Assembly: GCA_035235625.1 (NCBI GenBank)
Contig: CP141147.1
Span: 28,068,756-28,132,755, forward strand
Direction of reading: 5' to 3'
DNA: 64,000 bases
From: Saururus chinensis
Lineage: Eukaryota; Streptophyta; Magnoliopsida; Piperales; Saururaceae
Shown here in pieces: positions 56,046-64,000 of the stretch. Positions within the stretch are counted from its first letter, which is position 1. Each line of letters opens with the position of its first letter. Position numbers and translations under genes: made by a program. The notes beneath the pieces were generated by a model. That model was not told the origin of the DNA. It ran no database searches and saw only the letters and a program-made list of their open reading frames with translations.

Positions 56046-56297
56046 ATGGGGTCTGTTGGTCACGGTGGCGTTTCTACACTTTTGCGATCCCTTCCTGAAT
56101 CTCTTGGCAATGGCGAATCTTTCGGCAAAAAGAAGTCTTTTTGCCCAGTTGCTGAACCCTGTTGCTGTGCAGTTTCAGGGACTGAGGTGGTGCAGGAGCC
56201 AGGAAGAGGGAGGGGGTCCAAGACCAGCATGGAGGATTATAACACTACGATGAAGAGGATGATGAGGAACCCATATAATATCATCATGATCTGGGTG
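56046..56297 (+). pseudogene. LSF2-like exon 1 copy
   Basis: Encodes MGSVGHGGVSTLLRSLPESL, then the transit-peptide region and MEDYNTTMKRMMRNPY, matching exon 1 of the pseudogene at 33317-35350. Here the 5' part is in frame, because the 4 bp lost in the other copy are present. One base is missing just before the HHDLG codons. The donor CTGG followed by GTGAGT is normal and shows the ancestral splice phase. No later exons follow; the duplication ends in intron 1. Confidence 0.8.
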
Positions 56298-56654
56298 AGT
56301 TTAGGATCCTATCATACGCTTTAGATGTCTGTACGGACTCCGTCTGGTTTATGCTGCCAGTGGAGGATGTGTGATTGATCATGTTGTTTTGGAAGATTTT
56401 AGAACTGGGTGTTATTATGAGGGGCTATTGGTTATGTTTTAGATCCTGGCTTCTTAAAATCAGACGTTTGATTTGAGCTGAAAATCTGAAGTAGGTTTTC
56501 TGTTTCTACTGACCTCTCCCTGTGACTCCTGGATATGTGCTCAGTTAGTCAGGCGGCTGGATGACGTTTCCATTCTCTTCATAGGCCGATTAAGTAATTT
56601 TTTTTTCGACTATGGCCCTGTGCTCCATGTATGATATGGAAAATTTTCAGGTCT

Positions 56655-56663
56655 TTTACACAT
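56655..56663 (+). repeat. 9-bp target site duplication, left
   Basis: TTTACACAT, identical to 58274-58282. The other duplication arm carries this sequence once, followed by TGGTGAG, and is the empty site. Confidence 0.85.
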
Positions 56664-57332
56664 GGAATGGAAAACGATATTTCCACACGAGATCATCACA
56701 ACACTTACTCCCACAGCTGACGTGGATCCGTTATCAACTCCCCCTCTTTTTTCCTGCGCGTTTATGTTTTCTGCGCGAGACACTGAAATTTTCGCTCCTG
56801 TGCTCGCTCACCCTGCTCCTCTCCATCCTCCCCCGTTGGACACCCGCGACCTCCCTTGTTGGACTCCTCCTGCCCACCCACCATTGGCCTCCCATCTCCA
56901 TCCTCCTCATCGGACTCTGAAACTTTTGCCCACGTGCCCACCCGCCCAGCTCCCCTCCATTCTCCCTCGTCACCGGCGACCTCCCTCGTCGGACTCCACT
57001 CACCCACATTTGCCTCCCATCTCCATCCGCCCCATATGGACTCCACCCACCCACCCCCAGCATCTCTCTCTCCTCCCCCTTAGTACCCTACCCCATTCAA
57101 GGCCGTCCCCTCTCCCTCCTCCCCCTTCGGACACCCGCGCCCCTCCTCTGTTCCTCCTCTCCTTTTGGACTGCACTGATCCGCTCCTCTCTCTCCTCCCC
57201 ATTCGAATTCCATCTACACGAGCCCCTCCAGTCAGGAAATCATAGAGGTTGCAAGATAAATCTGGAGTCGGTATTGGGGTCACAGCCAAGCTTCCTACTA
57301 GGGAGTCCTGCAAGCTAAGAGGAGAATATTGC

Positions 57333-57690
57333 ATAAAAGTAGTCTTCTGCAAATGGAGAATACTGCAGCATACTAGGAGGTGAGTCGATTGATGTTGATC
57401 TTTACAAAGTTGACTACATAATTCCTGCAACTGGGCAGATCTTCTTATCAAGTTCCCAATTCATATCAAGTTATCAATCATTCCTTAAGGAAGCACTAAA
57501 TAGAAATGACGCCTTTCCAAGGCTGTCAAGATTACCGGTGAATGTTTTCCTTGAGTCTCTGCACAATGAACTTGAGCTTTTTACATTCACCGGTAAACTG
57601 CTTCTAATTGACAGCTTTGGAGATAAATCGCCCCTCAAAGATTTCTTCATTTCTCGGCAGAGGACAGGAACAGGGGAGTCGACGTAGGAG
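57333..57690 (+). pseudogene. Exon-like segment of unknown gene inside the MULE
   Basis: An open frame begins after an AG (TAG at 57330-57332) and reads about 115 codons to TAG at about 57687. It contains NGEYCSILGGESIDVDLYKV, then PATGQIFLSSSQFISSY, FPRLSRLPVNVFLESLHNEL and FTGKLLLIDSFGDKSPLKDF. Codon usage and hydrophobic pattern look like real protein. I do not recognise the family. There is no ATG at its start and no continuation, so it is most likely one captured host exon. Position in the MULE makes a chimeric transcript possible but unproven. Confidence 0.45.
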
Positions 57691-57735
57691 ATGCACCCGA
57701 ACTGGCTGAGCTAGACGCGACCGGAGGAGACGAGG

Positions 57736-58131
57736 TCAGCATCCTCGTTGGAGACGTGAGATGTAGGCTGCATGGAGAGACTCAGAGACACGGAGGAAGA
57801 AGCCAGGGCGGGCGGCACGCAGCGGGTCGTCCCCGCGAGGCATGATCTCTACCATCTGGAGGAGCAGCAGTGTCCAGTGCTCCCGGGCCACCTTGACGTC
57901 GGTGCTCGCATGCTCCAGCAGATTCGCCCACACGCCGGGCGCCAGCGCTGCCACCGGAAACGGAGATAGAGAAGAGGTCGATGGGGGGAATGGGTGGAGG
58001 GAGTCGTAGTTTGGGAGCCGTCGCTGCGATGATGAAGTTCTCTGCGCGGAAGAAGGTGTGGAAGGGAGATCTGGCCTCGGGGTTCTATTCCACGGAGAAG
58101 AAATGGGGACATGGGAATTTTGAGTTTTCAA
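57736..58131 (-). other. 131-codon open frame in the MULE, status unclear
   Basis: The frame on the minus strand ends with VWANLLEHASTDVKVAREHW, then LLLLQMVEIMPRG. The N-terminal half is Pro/Ser-rich and low in information. No family is recognised. It may derive from a second captured gene or be a chance frame in GC-rich DNA. Confidence 0.25.
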
Positions 58132-58273
58132 AATTTAAAGTAAGATAGGTAAAAAGTACTCTGGCGGTGGTAGATGGGTCAGATTGGGATGGCTGAGATG
58201 GGATGGTCTGATTGGTACACGCTGGATGTGGGAGAAAGTGATGTGAAAATTTGTTGTGGTAATATCACGATCC

Positions 58274-58282
58274 TTTACACAT
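58274..58282 (+). repeat. 9-bp target site duplication, right
   Basis: TTTACACAT, the partner of 56655-56663. LSF2 intron sequence resumes directly after it. Confidence 0.85.
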
Positions 58283-58697
58283 TGGTGAGATTAGATATTC
58301 TTTATATTGTATCTTAATACTGGTGAGATTAGATAAAGAGGTATCTTTTACATGTCTTTTAATCAGTAAGCATTGTTTATTAGAGTCTATCACTTGAACC
58401 AGCATTGATATTCTGCTTTTGTGAACTTTACATGTCAAGAAAGTGATCCTTTATAAGTCTAGATTGGATCCCGCTTTAGGAGATAAAGTGTTCCAGTTTA
58501 GGGTTTTTATCTAGGCCAACACCTAATGTCTAGAGTTCTAATGCATTGCTGCTGCTTTACAACCTAACTCTCCTCCCGAGGAGACTCATGTAGGACAGTG
58601 CCTTTAAGGTACTTTGCTTTTAAGGGGCTATTTGGTAAGCCAGTTAAAAAAGAAAAAGACTTTTTCCAGGAAGATTTCCTTTTTACGCATGGGAGCA

Positions 58698-58859
58698 ATT
58701 GGATTTCAAGATAGGTGGCACACACGCTAGTGTACATTAGCGTAAGTAATATTTAACCTTATACTTATCTAAGTGGTATCAACATAAAACTTTGTGGTAT
58801 TAGCATAATACTTACGCTAACATGCGTTAGCGTGTGCATCACCCATCTTGAAATCCAAT
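58698..58859. mobile_element. Hairpin MITE nested in a second MITE family
   Basis: About 162 bp. The left arm ATTGGATTTCAAGATAGGTG and the right arm CACCCATCTTGAAATCCAAT are nearly perfect complements, with inner arms CACACACGCT and AGCGTGTGCATC. The right flank (58861-58920) matches the right arm of the MITEs at 31.8-32.2 kb, so this element may sit inside a copy of that family at the edge of duplication arm 2. Confidence 0.65.
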
Positions 58860-58920
58860 GGTTCTCAGGCGTTCCTTACGCTCGGCGCACATTGACTTAG
58901 GAGTGTTAAAAACGCTTCCC

Positions 58921-59360
58921 ACCACCAAGTACCTGGATTCCCCTCCTCAACTGACGCTACTCCTTCCAATGGGGACAACAACCCTAGAGACACCTTCATC
59001 ACATCTTTTGTAATAACTTTAAGGTGGTATGACATCATTTCCATAGGTGCATCTATTTTAAGCATTTCGTTAATGGTAATCATCAATCTTTATTAGCGTT
59101 TTTCATTTCTTGTTCGCTAATGTTTTGTTAAGTTTTGTTTAGTGAATTATACTTTTACTTTTTTGGCAAATTTTCTTGTTTGGTAAATTATTACTATGAT
59201 GTTCTTGATTTCATTTGTTCTTGAATGCTAAAAGTTGAGGTAAATTTCTTCTTTTGTAATATAAAAATAATTAAAATTAAAACATAATTTACTAACAAAT
59301 AAGTTGCACACCCTCCTCTTAAAGAAGTTGGTCTTGCCAAAAAAAGATCAGCTTTAACCA
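58921..59360. other. Intergenic DNA, nothing recognised
   Basis: AT-rich, with no coding frame or clear repeat. Confidence 0.35.
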
Positions 59361-59541
59361 GTGTTTTAAAAACCGGACCGAACTGGCCGGTCAGACCGGG
59401 TTTGACCGGACCCGATATAAAAAACGGGTCAATTTGAGTAAAAATCCGGGTTGGTTTGACCCGGCCAGGTCAGTGTGACCCAGCCGGTTAAACCGCAAAC
59501 CCGGTGTTCCAATCCGGTCTAGTTTTTTTAAAAAAAAAACT
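59361..59541. mobile_element. MITE-like repeat with TTTTAAAAACCGGACCG ends
   Basis: About 180 bp, dense in ACCGG and GACCGG words. The left end TTTTAAAAACCGGACCG is mirrored by the complement of CCGGTCTAGTTTTTTTAAAA at the right. This composition is common in hAT-related plant MITEs. The target duplication is unclear. Confidence 0.5.
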
Positions 59542-60427
59542 ACAAATTTGGGGCGAGTCGCGGAGTCAGGCAAGGAGAAGGGTTTACTATTCATCAAATC
59601 ACATTGTGCATAGTGGCAATTTGGAGCTCGGTGGCCGGCGGAGAAATTTGGGGCACCGCCGCCACTAATAGAGGCGATCTCCGGCCGTTCGGTGATTCAT
59701 CTGCGTTTCGTCCGTCCAGCGTTTTCACAACCAATTAAATCTCACAGTCGTCATCTGTGGCCTGAAAGGGAGGAAATTTGGGTGATTTGGTTGGCAGCTT
59801 CCTCTCCAGCGAAAATCCGTCTATGGCAAAGATCTTTGTCCATCAAAAACTTATCTTCAATAAAAATCCCTCATTTCTCTTCTCATCAATTCCTTTCTTT
59901 ATCTTCTACAGCTCTACCCCGTCTACCTTTTTTTCCCCATATGTTTCACAATGACATTTTTTTCTCCCTTACAGGCACACTTTTCTGCCGGCCTTAGTAC
60001 CTTCTTCTACCATTCTGTTCCGTTCTGCACAATGGCAATTTCACCCATTCCGTTCTACGCAAGCTTCTGGGGTCTAGCTCAATCTGAATGGTTGGAACTT
60101 GCCAAATGTCTAGTACCTTCGGCCATTGTAAGTTTTAACTTAAGTATATATTTTGGCCGACATTTCTGTATCATCTAAATTTACAAACAATAAAGGTTTT
60201 AAGTATTCTGCCAATTCTTTTCATATTAGGATATTTTTTTGCGGTGTTGATGTATTTACTTACCGAACTATAGAAACTATCACTCCCCTATAGCTTTTTA
60301 GTGAATGCTATACCAGATTTAGATGGACTTAATTGTATGGAAATCATGTGAACATTTTGTTTGTGTTGCAGTCCAATTTGATCTCTTATTAAGTTAAATT
60401 TTGTTGCTGACTTATTAAATCATGTGA
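59542..60427. other. Unassigned DNA
   Basis: Mixed composition with a GC-rich patch near 59630-59700. Open frames at 59692-59997 and 59951-60178 have no domain I recognise and no typical start context. No gene is called. Confidence 0.35.
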
Positions 60428-62250
60428 TGTAATGCCCCATATTTTCCTACGATTTCTTATAATTTTTCTGCTATTTTCTGATTATTTTCGACAGGAAAAT
60501 ATGACGCTTTGACGTATTTGGTCATGATATTCTTACCCGTATAGTCGGGTGTGGGTTCAGTCGTAGGCCAAGGGCCCAGACGCACGTTTACGGCTCAAAA
60601 ATTTGAGAGAGAAGGAGACTGCAAACGATAGGGGGGAAAATGAAAAAAAACAAACAAACAAACATAAATATCGGGCTCAGCCGAGCCCAGTTCAGAAAAT
60701 TTTGGAACAGGACCATTCCCCCCCCCTCTCCGGTGTTTCTTTGTCCCAGCTGCTACCGGCCGCAGGGCCACTGCCACCGGCTCCGCCCCGGCCGTGCAAC
60801 GATAGGGGGGCACCGTCCCGGCCCCACGGCCGCGCCGCCCTCCTTCCCTGTCTTCCCCGGTCTCTCTCTGCTCTCGCTGATTTGTGTTGCGGCAGCACTG
60901 GCGGTGGTCGGTGGGCTCCACCCGGCCTCCGTCTGGACAACCTCAGGCCGGCGACAGCAGGGCCGCCGCCCTGGCCAGTCCCGCCAGCTCCCCCACTTGG
61001 ATTTCCCTGGTAAGCTCTCTCTCCCTCTCTCACTGTGTTTTGTGTACCGCCGCCGCCAAGGGCCGGCTGGCCAGCCACAACCCGCCATGGGCTGGTGACG
61101 GAGGGAGGCCACCCCTCCCGGCCCAAGGGCCTCCGCTCAGCTGCCCCGTCCCCATTTCTGCCTCTGCTCTATTTTTCACCGAACGAATTGCTCCCCTTCG
61201 TTCTTGGCCGGCAGTGGCCAACCGGCCACCATGGGTTCCACCCCAGCCTGGCGACGGCCAGGGACGGCCCCAACTAGTTGGCTCCACCTCCACCTCTTCC
61301 CCTATGTATTTCTCCTTCGGCCAGAGGCCTCCACCTCCCCTGTTCCGCCTGTACTTGGTTTTGGTGGAACGGAGGCCAGCAGTTGCTAGCCACAGACGAT
61401 AGACCTCTGTCTGGCTCCGCCCCGGCCTAACGACGGCTAAGCCACCGTCCTAGCTCAGGTTCGCCGACCCTAGCAATATTCCGGTCTGCCTCTCCCTCAT
61501 CTCCCTGTTTTTGCCGTCTATGATTTCATTGGCTTCCACCATCAGCTGGACGTCAGACTTGACCCACCAGACCTTTGTTCGGCTTCTATCCGGCCGGGCA
61601 ACGATGGTGGATGTTTCCACCCAGCCCAGTTTAGCCTTTGTCCCATCCGTTCCGCTAGAACGAGATTTGTTGCCTGCTGGTTGATGTGCTCATCCACAGA
61701 AAACTGAGCCTTTGCTCCTCACTGTGCTATTTGTCCGGCGTGTTGCCGCTGACTTTGATTGTCACCTCTAGCCAGAGATAGCTCCTCCCGGCCGTTAGGG
61801 CCACGACAGAGCCAGCCAGAGTCATTGTGTAAGGACCCTCATCTCTAAACCGGTTTTTGGTTTTCTTTAATTATTGGTTATCGTGAGATTAACGTGTTTT
61901 CTAATCTTATTCGGTGATTTCGTGAATAAATAGGGTTTGTGATGGTTTTAACCAAAATCAACTTTAATATTAGTGGTTTTAAGTGATTTTAAACCAAATG
62001 TGAATTTTTGGGATTTTTTGGAATTTTCACTATTTTCCCAAAAATTAGGGTTTTGGCGGGACCCCTGTGGGCCCCACCATCGAAAATTTTATTTTTGGGT
62101 CAAATTAACTTAGACATCTACCTAAGGTTATACAAAAATTTTCAGAATTTTCCTAGGCTTAATTAGTGCTTAAATTTGTAAAATATCCATTTTTAGCCTA
62201 CTTTTCCTATTTACACCCCAAAACTTACTCATGCATACCCCAACCCTTAC

Positions 62251-62260
62251 TATAAAAGGG
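62251..62260 (+). promoter_or_regulatory. Candidate TATA box in the LTR-like region
   Basis: TATAAAAGGG follows AT-rich DNA and precedes GTAGACCTGAGCC-like sequence. It is a plausible transcription start region for the element. Confidence 0.4.
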
Positions 62261-62929
62261 TAGACCTGAGCCATTTCTATTTTTGGGAATAGGCTAAGGA
62301 GGGAGGGTTGGCCTAATCCCCACTTAGGCCCGAATTAGAAGCCGATTAAGGTAAGTTTACTCTAATTAAGCACTAATCCATGACTTTCTTCTTAATCTCT
62401 TCCAAATCTACTATTTCCCCCTTGATTCAATTCGTTTTTGGGCATCAAAAACTACTGATTTGTGTTTTACTACAAACCCTAACATTCAAAATTCGATTTT
62501 TACTACCAACAAGCCCTAGATCTAAGATTTAATTAGGGATTTCTTAGGTAAATTGATTTTTATTAGAGTTTAATTCAAACTCAGTGTGTTTTCAAGGATT
62601 TCAAGAAGGGTGACTCTTCAATCCGAGCTTAATCAAGTGCTGAGGTAATGGGTCTTCAAAATCTCTGTTTATCCATGGTAAAATTCTTCATTTTTGGCTT
62701 ATTTCGAAATGGAGTTGCTTGATTTGGTGTGTTAATGGTAAGATTAGAAAATGGAATTATTTAATCCCGATTTCTTAGGGTTTTGCATTATTATGGTATG
62801 GTTTGATGTTCTGGAAGTGAATGACTTTTGATGATGATTAGGGTGTTAGATGTGGATTTGAAGTGTTATCAATGGTGTTTCGGTTTGAATTTGCGAAAGG
62901 AAGAAGATGGATTGTTCTGCCTTGTTGGC

Positions 62930-63090
62930 GTTCGAACGGCCCTTCTGGGCATTCGAAGGGCAACACTGCCGGAACGGCACTTTTCCAGTTCAACCAATCG
63001 AACGGCCTGCTAGGCATTCGAACGGCAAAACTGTGAATTTCAAAATTTTGCGTTTAACAGATCGAACGGCCTAAAGGGCGTTCGAACAGC
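62930..63090. repeat. Cluster of palindromic TTCGAACGGC words
   Basis: Six variants of TTCGAACGGC or TCGAACGGCC occur within 160 bp (62931, 62951, 62998, 63017, 63062, 63081). TTCGAA is a palindrome, and several copies are followed by a short gap and GGCATTCGAA. This suggests local amplification in the LTR-like region. Confidence 0.55.
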
Positions 63091-64000
63091 TACACAGTAA
63101 ATTGTATGTTGTGCATATGATGTCTATTTTGATGATTCCACTTTAGCTTGCCAATTTTATATGAATGTGGAGTGTTTTGAGCCATATTATGCTACTGAAA
63201 ATGCATGCTATTGAGGTTATGAAGTTGGGAGATATGCTTAGAGATTTATAGAATGGCTTATGTATTATGGCATGATGTTGGAATTGTCATCTTGAAATTG
63301 TGAATGGTTGATTTCCTATGGTTAAGCATATTTTCAGTAGGACTACAACCTATTATTGGATTGATTTGTCATGATAGAGTGTGGTTAGTTGGTGTGTGGA
63401 TGTTGGTGAATGCCATGACTCAATGATGAAATGGGTGATTTTATATGTGTTTAGCCTTTGTGGTTGAGATTTGAATTGGGATATGATTTCAACGATTCTT
63501 TTTCTATGATTTCCGTTGGAATTCATGTTTAGATGGAAATTCACATGTGTAGTGTAGTAGTGAGTTTAATTTCAAGCATGTTGACATACATTATATGAAA
63601 TGCTTCTACTAGTTACACACACATGTGGGGGTTAAATGATGATGTTGAAGCTTGATATTGTGATTATGAATGATGCATTAGGGGCTGATGAGAGCACTTA
63701 TCATGGATTTGGATTCATGTATGCCTTGCCCACGTATGTACCATGCTGCATGCATCATAAAAATGGATTTCCAATTGAGGCTTCATCGTGGTTAATCGAA
63801 TTTGACCGATTGGATGCAATGTGATGAAATTGTGTGCCGGATTGATCGGTTGTGGATTAATCGCAAGTTGATTGGTCCGAAAGGACATATTTTGATTTGA
63901 GTTCCTGTGTGGAATGAGTGCACTCCCCGGGTTGAGTCTTGTTAAATGGAATAATGTGGGGACGAGTTGTGTACTTGTCTTGCGGATTGTGAGAATGTTA

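Larger units (their letters stand above)
56664..58273. mobile_element. Mutator-like element (MULE), non-autonomous, gene-fragment-bearing
   Basis: A 1,610-bp insertion in the LSF2 intron of arm 2, flanked by a perfect 9-bp duplication as made by Mutator-type transposases. The ends are inverted repeats of about 60 bp: GGAATGGAAAACGATATT at the left and GGATCGTGATATT at the right complement, then shared CCACA and a CACTT-CTCCCACA block. No transposase is present. The inside has a C-rich part (56730-57230), an exon-like segment (57333-57690) and a GC-rich part (57690-58135), so it fits a Pack-MULE. It inserted after the duplication, because arm 1 lacks it. Confidence 0.8.
54855..58686 (+). repeat. 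Inverted segmental duplication, arm 2 (with insertion)
   Basis: Matches arm 1 (34332-36513) in opposite orientation. Without the 1,610-bp Mutator-like insertion and its 9-bp target copy the arm is about 2.2 kb. The right boundary falls inside the hairpin MITE of arm 1. The left boundary is about 50 bp upstream of the MADS ATG. Confidence 0.85.
60428..64000 (+). mobile_element. Probable long-LTR Ty3/Gypsy-type element, left part
   Basis: TGTAATGCCCCATATTTTCC at 60428 resembles the LTR start of Del/Tekay-type Gypsy elements. A second LTR-start-like sequence, TGTAAGGACCCTCATCTCTA, lies at about 61827, so this may be one LTR longer than 3.5 kb or two overlapping elements. A TATA box (TATAAAAGGG at 62251-62260) and a region rich in TCGAACGGCC words (62930-63090) fit such LTRs. 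No gag, protease or polymerase part lies within the window, so family and integrity cannot be settled. Age cannot be estimated without the partner LTR. Confidence 0.4.

Noticed and set aside
56662-57318. 218-codon Pro-rich open frame in the MULE
   Set aside because: C-rich low-complexity DNA; the opposite strand is open as well, and no domain is seen.
60595-61402. Overlapping open frames of 60-172 codons on both strands
   Set aside because: GC-rich island in an LTR-like region; all frames are open by composition and no domain is recognisable.
1-64000. CRISPR arrays, bacterial operons, rRNA or tRNA genes
   Set aside because: No regularly spaced repeat array is seen, gene structure is eukaryotic, and no rRNA or convincing tRNA cloverleaf was noticed by eye. 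A tRNA scan would be needed to exclude tRNAs fully.

Overview
This window looks like nuclear DNA of a flowering plant. The evidence is spliced plant-specific genes (LBD, CIPK, AGL62-type MADS, PPR) in AT-rich intergenic DNA full of Stowaway-like MITEs, hAT-like, CACTA, PIF/Harbinger and Mutator-like elements and LTR retrotransposons. Strongly GC-rich coding regions (LBD, CIPK, MADS, the 636-aa protein) against AT-rich surroundings favour a monocot, perhaps not a grass. The species is not determined.

Layout. 1-719: end of a CACTA transposon. 3.27-4.33 kb: intact two-exon class I LBD transcription factor gene (+). 6.8-8.5 kb: hAT-like element inserted in a Stowaway-like MITE. 10.79-12.70 kb: intact single-exon gene (+) for a 636-aa protein whose two zinc-binding modules resemble transposon-derived domains. 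14.9-22.9 kb: mostly MITEs and old non-autonomous elements. 23.3-23.95 kb: decayed PPR gene piece cut by a fossil Copia element (23954-28648, minus). 29.23-30.54 kb: intact intronless CIPK gene (+). 31.8-32.6 kb: hairpin MITE cluster.

33.3-58.7 kb is a gene graveyard. An LSF2-type phosphoglucan phosphatase pseudogene (33317-35350, minus) lies just downstream of an apparently intact AGL62-like MADS gene (35845-36462, minus). A segment of about 2.2 kb holding the MADS gene, the spacer and LSF2 exon 1 with part of intron 1 is repeated in inverted orientation at 54855-58686. There the MADS copy is broken, and a 1.6-kb Mutator-like element with a 9-bp target duplication sits in the LSF2 intron. 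Between the two arms lie a PPR fragment, a fragment of an NT-C2/myosin-like coiled-coil gene, a fossil Copia element whose 5' LTR region seems to be split by a PIF/Harbinger transposon, and a mosaic of an ATP synthase beta presequence fragment and three kinesin-7 motor exons.

58.7-64.0 kb: two MITE-type elements, an unassigned stretch, and the start of what looks like a long-LTR Ty3/Gypsy-type element that runs off the window.

The genes that look functional (LBD, 636-aa protein, CIPK, perhaps the MADS gene) do not form an obvious pathway. The main story is gene-fragment duplication and capture among transposons. Nothing here amounts to a clearly new biological system. The best leads are the inverted MADS-LSF2 duplication with its dated insertion, the gene-fragment-bearing MULE, and the host protein built from transposon-like zinc modules.
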